Position numbers and translations under genes: made by a program. A DNA stretch of 5,390 nt from Candidatus Bathyarchaeota archaeon (GTDB taxonomy: Archaea > Thermoproteota > Bathyarchaeia > TCS64): the NCBI GenBank assembly GCA_016867505.1, contig VGJH01000097.1:1-5390 (forward strand), given 5' to 3'. Below the pieces are notes generated by a model, which did not search any database, was not told the DNA's origin, and saw only the letters and a list, made by a program, of their open reading frames with translations. Shown one piece after another: positions 1 to 5,390 of the stretch (its first letter is position 1; each line of letters begins with the position of its first letter).

Positions 1-191
1 ATGCTTTAGAAAAGCATATTCCTCGATGGCATGAATATCTGCCAAAATTCCTATTTTATAATAATTATTCTCGTTGAGTTTTAATCCCAGTTATCGGTCA
101 ACGAAGTTGCTTATATGTTATTCGATTAAAATCAGTTTCGTGTGAGAGGTAAACTAATTAACTATCCTAGGTCTAAGTAGTCAGAGAGTAA
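1..191. other. Upstream region of tpiA with possible edge fragments of a neighbouring gene
   Basis: No complete gene fits here. Two short frames run off the left edge. On the plus strand, positions 3-77 read ALEKHIPRWHEYLPKFLFYN and four more residues to a TGA, which could be the tail of an upstream gene. On the minus strand, positions 90-1 are open and contain KIGILADIHAIEEYAFLKH, with no ATG; TTG at 45 is the only usual alternative start. The minus frame has the more coding-like pattern, with more purine-first codons, but neither matches a family I can name. AT-rich TATA-like stretches lie at 54-64 and 110-117, and a purine-rich GAGAGGT at 144-150. The last is 41 bases from the tpiA start, too far to be its ribosome site. 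Two inverted repeats are described separately. Confidence 0.35.
71..109. repeat. Inverted repeats next to a TATA-like element upstream of tpiA
   Basis: TCGTTGA at 71-77 is the exact reverse complement of TCAACGA at 98-104, with a 20-base spacer. The right arm also overlaps a short palindrome, CAAC-GAA-GTTG, at 99-109. This abuts the TATA-like TTATAT at 111-116, so the arrangement could be an operator for tpiA or for a divergent gene. A 7-bp repeat can occur by chance in AT-rich intergenic DNA, and no regulator is known from this window. Confidence 0.25.
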
Positions 192-881
192 ATGGAAGGC
201 ATACTAGTTAATTACCCGTTAATCCTAGTAAATTTTAAGACATATAAAGAGAGCATTGGAGAAAAAGCGGTTGAATTAGCTAAAATTGCTGAGAAGGTTC
301 ATTTGAAAACAGGAACCAGCATTGCTTTAGCTCCCCAAATTGTAGATGTTAAAATGCTTATCGATTCATCTGAAACCCCTGTTTTTGCTCAGCATATTGA
401 TGCTGTGGGTTATGGTCAGTTTACTGGACATATTCTACCAGAAGCAGTCGCTGAATCTGGTTGCGTTGGTACACTGATAAACCATAGTGAAAAACAGTTA
501 CCACTTAATATTATTGAAGCAACTGTGAAAAGAGCAAAGGAAGTTCAATTAATCTCAGTTGTCTGCGTCGATACTGTGGAGAAAGCTAAAATTGTTGCAA
601 GATATAATCCAGACTCTATAGCGATTGAACCCCCAGAGTTGATTGGTTCAGGTATCTCTGTATCTAAGGCAAAGCCAGAGGTTGTTTCTGGTGCAGTTAA
701 AGCTGTGAAAGTAATTAATCCAAAAGTGAAAGTGCTTTGTGGAGCTGGGATAACAAATGGAGAGGATGTAGCTGCTGCTCAAAAGCTTGGAGCTGAAGGT
801 ATATTGGTTGCTAGCGGTGTTGTTAAAGCTAAAGATCCAGAAGCAGCATTATTTGATTTGGCAAGATCATTGAGGCATTAA
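192..881 (+). CDS. tpiA: Triosephosphate isomerase, archaeal type
   Basis: Cytoplasmic enzyme that interconverts dihydroxyacetone phosphate and glyceraldehyde-3-phosphate in glycolysis and gluconeogenesis. The 229 residues form one TIM barrel, close to the short archaeal form (about 225-230) rather than the roughly 250 of bacteria and eukaryotes. The expected catalytic residues are present: Lys16 in NFKTY, His98 in NHSE, and Glu146 in IEPPELIGSG, which is also the flexible loop. Phosphate-binding segments are GAGITNGED (184-192) and ILVASG (204-209). These fall two residues later than the Pyrococcus positions I recall, so the enzyme should be active. The ATG at 192 directly follows an in-frame TAA at 189-191, and no other usual start precedes NFKTY. 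No good Shine-Dalgarno site is seen; AGAGAG at 183-188 is weak. It stands alone on this strand, and its stop overlaps that of the convergent mutase gene. Confidence 0.97.
   Translation: MEGILVNYPLILVNFKTYKESIGEKAVELAKIAEKVHLKTGTSIALAPQIVDVKMLIDSSETPVFAQHIDAVGYGQFTGHILPEAVAESGCVGTLINHSEKQLPLNIIEATVKRAKEVQLISVVCVDTVEKAKIVARYNPDSIAIEPPELIGSGISVSKAKPEVVSGAVKAVKVINPKVKVLCGAGITNGEDVAAAQKLGAEGILVASGVVKAKDPEAALFDLARSLRH
201..233 (+). repeat. Imperfect direct and inverted repeat at the 5' end of tpiA
   Basis: ATACTAGTTAAT (201-212) and ATCCTAGTAAAT (222-233) match at 10 of 12 bases and make the peptide ILVN appear twice, at residues 4-7 and 11-14. The same segment is also an inverted repeat: TACTAG (202-207) pairs with CTAGTA (225-230), and TTAA (208-211) can pair with TTAA (219-222), leaving a two-base bulge. 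A further ATCCTAG copy is at 164-170, before the gene. It could be an mRNA hairpin near the start codon, a protein-binding site, or only the by-product of a small duplication. Confidence 0.4.
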
Positions 882-2236
882 AGTATTGAGTAAATGGTGT
901 CTTCGATAATTTTTTTGTTTTCTTCAACAAGTTTTTTAACTTTTTCTTGAGTATCAGATTCAGCATAAAGGCGATATATTGGCTCAGTGCCGCTTGGCCT
1001 AACTAATATCCAGCTTCCATCAGGATAATATAGTTTCAATCCATCCATTGTATCGATTTTTGGCGCCTTCACTTTCGATGCTAATATTTTTAACACTTTT
1101 TCTTTTAGGTCATTTGGACATTTTACACGGTCTTTCATTTGAGCATATTGAGGGAGCTCTGCAATTAGATTGGATAAACTACGTCCTTCATTTGCCATTA
1201 TCCATAAAATTAGAGCCATTGTCATTGAGCCATCTCTTACAGGATTATGGAAACCATACATCACACCACCGTTTTCTTCTCCACCAAACATAATACCATT
1301 TTCAACCATGGCACGACTAATATCTACGCTACCGACTTTCGTCCAATGGATAATGCCTCCTTCTTTTTCAACAACATCCACGATCGCATTGCTACTACTG
1401 ACAGAGGTTACAACTTTTGAGCCAGGGTAACGTTTTAGATAATCTTTTGCTGTTAAGGCGAAGCTTCTATCACCATACAAAACTTCTCCTTTTTCATCTA
1501 AAAAAATTGATCTATCTGCGTCACCATCGAATGCTATCCCTAAATCAGATTTTGTGGATTTTACTAATAATTGTAAGTTGCCTAGGTTGTCAGGACGTGG
1601 CTCTGATTCTCTTCCAGGGAATCTCCCATCGATTTCTGCATTTATTGTATAGACTTCGCATCCTAGTCTTTGAGCAATATAAGGTGCAGCAACCGATGCA
1701 GCACCATTACCAAGATCTAATGCAACTTTGAAATGTTTTTCCCTAATTTTTTCAGCATTTACAAGTGAAATAACTTTATTAATATAAGTCTCAATAACAT
1801 CGCGTGAATAAATTTTCCCAACATTATCCCATGAAGCTAATTTTGGTCCTTTACCAAAATATATTCCTTCAATTTGATCCTCTAAACTTCTCGGTATCTC
1901 AACACCATCTCTAGCAACAACTTTGACACCATTAAATTGTGGAGGATTATGACTTGCAGTAATCATTAATCCACCATCAAGATTCAAGTTTTTAAGACAA
2001 TATTGGAGGGCTGGCGTCGGTAAAAGGCCAAAATCATGTACATTACAGCCCACAGATAAAAGGCCAGAAACTGCTGCGTCTCTAAACATGGGACTGCTTA
2101 ATCTACCATCTCGGCCTAAGGCAATCTCTTTCCCTAAAGTATTTCCTATAGAGGCTGCTAACCGAGTAACCATATCGACGGTTATCTCTTGGTTCACAAC
2201 TCCACGGACACCATTAGTACCAAAGAGCTGACCCAC
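878..2236 (-). CDS. Phosphomannomutase / phosphoglucosamine mutase family enzyme
   Basis: Alpha-D-phosphohexomutase of 452 residues, the usual length for archaeal PMM/PGM/GlmM enzymes, which move phosphate between C6 and C1 of a hexose. All four functional loops are intact: phosphoserine loop TASHNPP with Ser95, metal loop DGDADR (237-242), sugar-specificity loop GGEENGG (318-324) and phosphate-binding loop RPSGTEP (413-419). The neighbouring guanylyltransferase suggests that the main substrate is mannose-6-phosphate, feeding GDP-mannose. Archaeal members are often promiscuous, so glucose- or glucosamine-phosphate activity cannot be excluded. Translation starts at GTG, whose G is the last base of the TAG stop of the upstream gene. 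An AGGTGAT Shine-Dalgarno site sits just before it, which indicates translational coupling. Its stop shares TTAA (878-881) with the stop of convergent tpiA. It appears to be the last gene of its operon. Confidence 0.93.
   Translation of the reverse strand: MGQLFGTNGVRGVVNQEITVDMVTRLAASIGNTLGKEIALGRDGRLSSPMFRDAAVSGLLSVGCNVHDFGLLPTPALQYCLKNLNLDGGLMITASHNPPQFNGVKVVARDGVEIPRSLEDQIEGIYFGKGPKLASWDNVGKIYSRDVIETYINKVISLVNAEKIREKHFKVALDLGNGAASVAAPYIAQRLGCEVYTINAEIDGRFPGRESEPRPDNLGNLQLLVKSTKSDLGIAFDGDADRSIFLDEKGEVLYGDRSFALTAKDYLKRYPGSKVVTSVSSSNAIVDVVEKEGGIIHWTKVGSVDISRAMVENGIMFGGEENGGVMYGFHNPVRDGSMTMALILWIMANEGRSLSNLIAELPQYAQMKDRVKCPNDLKEKVLKILASKVKAPKIDTMDGLKLYYPDGSWILVRPSGTEPIYRLYAESDTQEKVKKLVEENKKIIEDTIYSIL
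910..945 (+). terminator. U-tract terminator for tpiA, inside the convergent mutase gene
   Basis: About 30 bases past the tpiA stop the plus strand carries a T7 run (910-916), T4 (918-921), T6 (932-937) and T5 (941-945). Archaeal factor-dependent and intrinsic termination occur at such U-rich tracts without needing a hairpin. The tracts are the complement of lysine AAA and nearby codons in the last helix of the mutase, so they may simply reflect its composition. Their position just beyond tpiA makes a dual role plausible. Confidence 0.5.
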
Positions 2237-3324
2237 TACATCACCTGACGTTGGTTCAAAATGCTTTCTCCAACAGTCTTAGAGGGGCATACAGTTACTC
2301 CTTCTGTTAATGTAACTCCATCCTCAATTTCAGCATAGTCTCCGATTAGTGAACCAGACTCAATTTTAACCCACTTATGGAGAATAGCATTTTCACCAAT
2401 TATTGCATTTTTGATATTTGTATAGTCACCAATTGTTGCACCAGAGAAAATTACTGAATTCTCAATCCTACAGCCTTTACCAATTAATACATTCTCAGCA
2501 ACTGATACATTGGGACCAATTACTGATTCTGCACCAACCTCAACACCTTCAGCTAGATCACTAGGAGAAAGTAACATTGCTGATGCATCTACTTTCGCTT
2601 TCTCTGATCTCACTCCATCATTACGAGCTAAAAGAAGTGCATTTGCTCTAAGATAATCGCCTGATACCCCAACATCCATCCATTGACCATGAATTTCATA
2701 ACCATATAGTTTCCCTTCTTTAGCTAGTATCGGGAAAACTTCTCTTTCTATTGAAACTTTTCCACTATTAGGTATATAATTTAGGACCTCTGGTTCAAGA
2801 ACATAAATTCCTGCGTTGATGAGGTTACTAGGAGCCTTTCCGGGTTCAGGTTTTTCAACGAATCGTAGTATATGACCCTCATAATCTCGCTCAACTGAGC
2901 CAAATCTACTTGGATCAGCAACTTCAACAACTGCTAAAGTAGCTAAACCTTTCTTCTCTTTATGAAAATCAACTAATCGCTTAATGTCAAAATCAGTAAT
3001 AACATCACCATTCATTACTATGAATGGTTCATTCATTGTCAACAGATCTTTTGCTTTTTTTAGAGGACCACCGGTACCCATAGGGCGTTGCTCGCGTGAA
3101 TATAGTAAACCCAAATCATATTTTGTTGTACCAAGATAACGTACTAAAGCTTCAGCCATATAATTGACTGCTAGTATTACAGTGTCCACACCACCGTTAG
3201 ATAATGTTTTTAGACACCAATCAACTAGAGGCTGATTAGCTACTGGTAACAACATTTTGGGTCTTGTGCAGCTTAAGGGTCTAAGCCGTGTACCAAATCC
3301 ACCTGCAAGAATGATAGCTTTCAA
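2236..3324 (-). CDS. Mannose-1-phosphate guanylyltransferase (GMPPB-like, NTase plus beta-helix)
   Basis: Makes GDP-mannose from mannose-1-phosphate and GTP. The N-terminal nucleotidyltransferase domain (about 1-235) has GGFGTRLRP (8-16) with Pro22-Lys23, the substrate segment MGTGGP (82-87), metal-binding Asp107 in NGD, FVEKP (155-159), NAG (170-172), and second metal ligand Asp217 in WMDVG. Residues about 260-345 are left-handed beta-helix hexapeptide repeats. The tail, PSKTVGES (347-354) ending in VM, resembles the C-terminus of eukaryotic GMPPB, which favours guanylyltransferase over glucose-1-P thymidylyl- or uridylyltransferase; a bifunctional GlmU-like or ST0452-like enzyme remains possible. 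The start is TTG at 3324: the upstream frame is closed by TAA at 3340-3342 and offers no other usual start. GGCGGAT at 3337-3331 may act as a weak ribosome site. The stop overlaps the mutase start by one base. Confidence 0.87.
   Translation of the reverse strand: MKAIILAGGFGTRLRPLSCTRPKMLLPVANQPLVDWCLKTLSNGGVDTVILAVNYMAEALVRYLGTTKYDLGLLYSREQRPMGTGGPLKKAKDLLTMNEPFIVMNGDVITDFDIKRLVDFHKEKKGLATLAVVEVADPSRFGSVERDYEGHILRFVEKPEPGKAPSNLINAGIYVLEPEVLNYIPNSGKVSIEREVFPILAKEGKLYGYEIHGQWMDVGVSGDYLRANALLLARNDGVRSEKAKVDASAMLLSPSDLAEGVEVGAESVIGPNVSVAENVLIGKGCRIENSVIFSGATIGDYTNIKNAIIGENAILHKWVKIESGSLIGDYAEIEDGVTLTEGVTVCPSKTVGESILNQRQVM
2240..2246 (-). promoter_or_regulatory. Shine-Dalgarno site fixing the GTG start of the mutase
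   Basis: AGGTGAT on the minus strand is fully complementary to the conserved 3' end of 16S rRNA and lies three bases before the GTG at 2236. It overlaps the last codons of the guanylyltransferase gene (Gln-Val-Met-stop). It supports the GTG start, since no ATG is available nearby in that frame. Confidence 0.75.
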
Positions 3325-3392
3325 CCAAATATCCGCCGGTTAATGAGCAGATTAGACTCTTTAAGAATTTTTGGATTAAAATTGGAAAGTCA
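3325..3392 (-). other. 68-bp gap with a possible secondary promoter
   Basis: This is the only sizeable gap in the minus-strand cluster. Read on the minus strand it has AATTTTAATCC (3382-3372) and a weak TATA-like TTCTTAAAG (3366-3358), which would place a transcript start near 3337, just before the TTG of the guanylyltransferase. No hairpin or long U-run is seen. The GDP-mannose pair may therefore have its own weak promoter in addition to read-through. Confidence 0.25.
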
Positions 3393-4142
3393 TCACTTTA
3401 AAAGGTAACCCATCTCAACATCTAGTCTCTGATTATCTAATCGTTCATACTTTTCTAAACTACCTACATCATACCAGAAAGCATCTGTTAAATATGCTCC
3501 TACAGGTTCACCTTGTTTAACAAGTAATGAAACTACATCACCCATTAAGTCAAAGGATGTTAACTGCCCTTCTTTTTGTAGTTTATCCATGAAATCTAGT
3601 AAAGAACCATTAATAACAAGAATTCCAATGCTGACAGGTTTCTCTAGATCTGGTTTTTCAACAAATTGGGTTATTCTTTTTTTATCAATATCGGCAGTTC
3701 CTACACTGATATTAAATTTTCTTGCCAGAGCAATTGTTGAAGAATAACCGGTTTCGTTGTGTTGCTTTAATAATCCCTCCAAATTTATGTTGCTTAAAAT
3801 ATCTCCATAATATATCACTAGGGTGTCTTCTTTTGAAATAGCTCCTTTTCGGTAAGCATTTAGTAGAGCATTTGCACTTCCTTTTAAATCAGGATCATCA
3901 AGGACATATTCAATTTTTACTCCAAATCTTTCGCCTTTATTAAAGAAATTAACTATTTGCTGGTGTCGATACCCTGTTAAAACAACTAAATCAACAATTT
4001 TATGATGCCTTAATAACCTAATAATATATTCTAAAATTGGTTTTTGTTCCTCACCGACTGGTATCATACACTTTTGAAAATAATAGGTTAATGGTCTGAA
4101 TCTTTTACCTTCACCACCAGCCATGATTATACCTTTTAGCAT
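3393..4142 (-). CDS. Single-domain sugar-phosphate nucleotidyltransferase
   Basis: RmlA/GMP-type nucleotidyltransferase of 249 residues with no C-terminal beta-helix. It should couple an NTP to a sugar-1-phosphate, releasing pyrophosphate; the sugar cannot be read from sequence. Retained features are GGEGKR (9-14), Lys24, KGSANAL (87-93), Asp114 in YYGD, FVEKP (160-164) and Asp225 in WYDVG, so both metal ligands and both key lysines are there. Departures from the usual pattern are Lys13 where GxGTR has Thr, Gln23 in place of Pro before Lys24, and SIG (171-173) where the neighbour has NAG. These hint at a different substrate or a partner role. I recall similar QKCMIPVG-bearing proteins in TACK archaea. 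Its ATG lies one base after the stop of the membrane-protein gene, with a GGAGAG ribosome site, so the two are likely co-translated. Exact product unknown. Confidence 0.88.
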   Translation of the reverse strand: MLKGIIMAGGEGKRFRPLTYYFQKCMIPVGEEQKPILEYIIRLLRHHKIVDLVVLTGYRHQQIVNFFNKGERFGVKIEYVLDDPDLKGSANALLNAYRKGAISKEDTLVIYYGDILSNINLEGLLKQHNETGYSSTIALARKFNISVGTADIDKKRITQFVEKPDLEKPVSIGILVINGSLLDFMDKLQKEGQLTSFDLMGDVVSLLVKQGEPVGAYLTDAFWYDVGSLEKYERLDNQRLDVEMGYLLK

Positions 4143-4143
4143 T

Positions 4144-4341
4144 TTATCTCTCCATGGAAATAATGACTATAACACCTGAAATTGCTACGAGCATTCCAAT
4201 TGGCCAAAAAACTCGGGGGGTTCCATTTAGATTATACGAGTAGAAAGTCACAAATCCTCCAATAATCAATAAGATCAATCCTAGTAGTATAGGAAGAATT
4301 GCAATTGATTTCATTTTTGATAGAGCCGACATTATGTTCAT
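4144..4341 (-). CDS. Small two-helix membrane protein, function unknown
   Basis: A 65-residue hydrophobic protein that I do not recognise. Two membrane helices are clear: about 13-33, rich in Ile and Leu with a GG at 28-29, and about 45-62. They are joined by a short polar loop, YSYNLNGTPR (34-43). Lysines at 9 and 11 and the terminal Arg65 suggest that both ends face the cytoplasm. No signal-peptide cleavage site, cysteines or catalytic motif is seen. The ATG at 4341 fits a TATA box centred about 25 bases upstream; a second in-frame ATG at 4332 (Met4) would be less well placed. It ends one base before the nucleotidyltransferase, which suggests a shared operon and perhaps a role at the membrane where activated sugars are used. 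That role is inference from position only. Confidence 0.7.
   Translation of the reverse strand: MNIMSALSKMKSIAILPILLGLILLIIGGFVTFYSYNLNGTPRVFWPIGMLVAISGVIVIISMER
4148..4153 (-). promoter_or_regulatory. Shine-Dalgarno site of the small nucleotidyltransferase
   Basis: GGAGAG on the minus strand ends five bases before the ATG at 4142. It lies within the final Met-Glu-Arg-stop codons of the membrane-protein gene. This supports both the chosen start and coupled translation of the two genes. Confidence 0.65.
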
Positions 4342-4362
4342 ATTAAAAGGGTGAAGAAATAA

Positions 4363-4370
4363 TATTTAAA
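4363..4370 (-). promoter_or_regulatory. TATA box for a leaderless transcript of the sugar-nucleotide operon
   Basis: TTTAAATA on the minus strand is centred about 25 bases upstream of the ATG at 4341, the spacing expected between an archaeal TATA box and its start site. The mRNA should therefore begin at or within a base or two of the ATG. No Shine-Dalgarno site precedes that ATG, which agrees with leaderless translation. The box sits just downstream of the Top6A stop. The bases before it (AACCCG) are not a strong BRE. The T-rich stretch after it may also help end Top6A transcripts. Confidence 0.6.
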
Positions 4371-4376
4371 CGGGTT

Positions 4377-5390
4377 CTATGACTCTGCGAGTTTTTCAGG
4401 AAGATATTTGTCAACTATATAGGTTAAACCATAACGACTAAAAGCTTCTAATTCAGCTTTCTTCTGGATCTTTATAAAAGTCTCAATCTCACGATTCCAT
4501 GGTTCTTCCTTGTACCTTGGATCTTCTTGTAATTCTATTAATCGTTTTTTATCAAAGTCTGTTAGGTTCTCTGTAGGTAATTTGTAATTAATAATATCTG
4601 AAGCCCAGACCCCAATCCATTTAGCATCGGGTGTTGTTAACCCTCTTAAATGAGCTGCATTAGCTGAGCCAGAAACGATGACCATTGCTATGTGAACTCC
4701 CCAAGGATCTCCGTCAGTGAAGATGTATACTGGCATGTTGTAGTCTTTATTTAATCGGTGAATTATGCTTCGTGTACTGCGTGGGCTTTGACCTGCGGTG
4801 TGTATTAGAATGGCATTAAATTTTTTGTGTGCTTGCTCTTCAACAAGTCTAGTAAACATTGCACCTTTTTCAATGACAAGTATTTTATTTGCGGTTGTTT
4901 CAACGAATTCACTACTTGTTACTGCTGGACCCACCATTACTCCATCAGGGTGATCGGTTAGGTTTGTTTTTCTTCCTTCATATCCTGGCACTGTGTATTC
5001 GATAGTCAAATCACCAAATATTGCACTTCGTTCTTCTGGAAATATCCCAAATTCTTCACGGGCTTTATTTAATGCAACTTCTAAATCGGTGATAATGTTA
5101 TCACTTTCTTGTTGATCTGCATATTCTATGTCTCTTTGGCCACGTGCAGAGTAGTACACTTCCCTTAGAGTACTAGTTTTACGTAGTTTAACAAGTTCAC
5201 GAGCAAACCATGCAGTCCAGACAAGTTGAGTGAATGGACGAATATGCTTGATGTTTCTACTATGACGTTTAATCATTCGGTCTCCAAGAATATACTGTCT
5301 CACAGCGGTGTCATATTGGATATTATCAATGCTTCTGCTCTGCATCATAATCCATGGGAATTCGCCTTCGTTGATCTGATCATAAATTAA
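4377..5390 (-). CDS. top6A: DNA topoisomerase VI subunit A (Spo11-like), 5' end outside the window
   Basis: DNA-cleaving subunit of type IIB topoisomerase, which works as an A2B2 complex with the ATPase Top6B to relax and decatenate DNA. The frame is open to the window edge: 14 residues (starting LIYDQINEGEFPW) precede the internal Met-Met at 5348-5343, giving 337 visible residues. Families run to about 360-390, so a few dozen N-terminal residues are missing and ATG 5348 is not the start. Counting from that Met, the catalytic winged-helix segment TLREVYYSARG has the cleaving tyrosine, most likely Tyr66. The Toprim domain has Glu160 in VIEKGAMF and Asp212/Asp214 in TDGDPWG, the metal ligands, followed by SGSANAAHLRGL. 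Top6B is often adjacent in archaea and would be expected beyond the right edge. A separate promoter follows its TAG stop, so it is probably not co-transcribed by design with the downstream sugar genes. Confidence 0.96.
   Translation of the reverse strand, partial: LIYDQINEGEFPWIMMQSRSIDNIQYDTAVRQYILGDRMIKRHSRNIKHIRPFTQLVWTAWFARELVKLRKTSTLREVYYSARGQRDIEYADQQESDNIITDLEVALNKAREEFGIFPEERSAIFGDLTIEYTVPGYEGRKTNLTDHPDGVMVGPAVTSSEFVETTANKILVIEKGAMFTRLVEEQAHKKFNAILIHTAGQSPRSTRSIIHRLNKDYNMPVYIFTDGDPWGVHIAMVIVSGSANAAHLRGLTTPDAKWIGVWASDIINYKLPTENLTDFDKKRLIELQEDPRYKEEPWNREIETFIKIQKKAELEAFSRYGLTYIVDKYLPEKLAES

Noticed and set aside
120..134. TTCGATT resembling a tRNA T-loop
   Set aside because: The flanking bases do not pair as a T-stem, and no anticodon arm or acceptor stem can be placed around it.
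144..150. GAGAGGT as the ribosome-binding site of tpiA
   Set aside because: It is 41 bases before the ATG, far outside the working range, and no usual start codon in the tpiA frame follows it closely.
1048..1731. Several plus-strand open frames of 80-105 codons within the mutase region
   Set aside because: They lie wholly antisense to a strongly conserved gene, give low-complexity Leu/His/Ser-rich peptides without motifs, and overlap one another in different frames.
5343..5348. ATG-ATG as the start of Top6A
   Set aside because: The frame stays open for 14 more codons to the edge, the upstream residues look like the family, and the protein would be too short, so the gene is truncated by the window.
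4377..5390. Top6A and the sugar genes as one functional system
   Set aside because: Only adjacency links them. A separate TATA box lies between, and no functional tie between topoisomerase VI and GDP-mannose synthesis is known to me.
1..5390. CRISPR arrays, insertion sequences, att sites and RNA genes
   Set aside because: No regularly spaced repeats, transposase-like frames, terminal inverted repeats or structured RNA signatures were seen on either strand.

Overview
The window comes from an AT-rich archaeal genome. Three things point there: the A subunit of type IIB topoisomerase (topoisomerase VI), a short archaeal-type triosephosphate isomerase of 229 residues, and expression signals made of a TATA box, a leaderless start and internal Shine-Dalgarno sites. 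The Top6A sequence looks to me most like the TACK group (Thaumarchaeota, Bathyarchaeota and relatives). That placement is from memory of the family, not from a search.

Layout: positions 1-191 hold no complete gene, only edge fragments and a candidate promoter region. A single plus-strand gene, triosephosphate isomerase (192-881), follows. Everything after it is on the minus strand. Read in transcription order from the right edge, this is: Top6A (cut by the window edge, ending at 4377), a 65-residue two-helix membrane protein (4341-4144), a single-domain sugar-phosphate nucleotidyltransferase (4142-3393), a GMPPB-like mannose-1-phosphate guanylyltransferase with a C-terminal left-handed beta-helix (3324-2236), and a phosphomannomutase/phosphoglucosamine mutase family enzyme (2236-878). 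The mutase and the isomerase converge, and their two stop codons share one TTAA.

How the genes work together: the mutase and the guanylyltransferase overlap by one base and catalyse successive steps, mannose-6-P to mannose-1-P to GDP-mannose, the donor for archaeal N-glycans and other mannosylated products. The second nucleotidyltransferase, which starts one nucleotide after the membrane-protein gene, probably makes another activated sugar or partners the first enzyme. Triosephosphate isomerase serves central glycolysis/gluconeogenesis and is transcribed separately. Top6A is a DNA topology gene that happens to lie upstream. A well-placed TATA box just after its stop suggests that the sugar-nucleotide genes have their own leaderless promoter.

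I see no mobile element, CRISPR array, RNA gene or clearly novel system. The points most worth a second look are the unusual active-site loop of the small nucleotidyltransferase, the leaderless promoter, the U-tract terminator inside the convergent gene, and the repeated CTAG-containing elements around the start of the isomerase gene.
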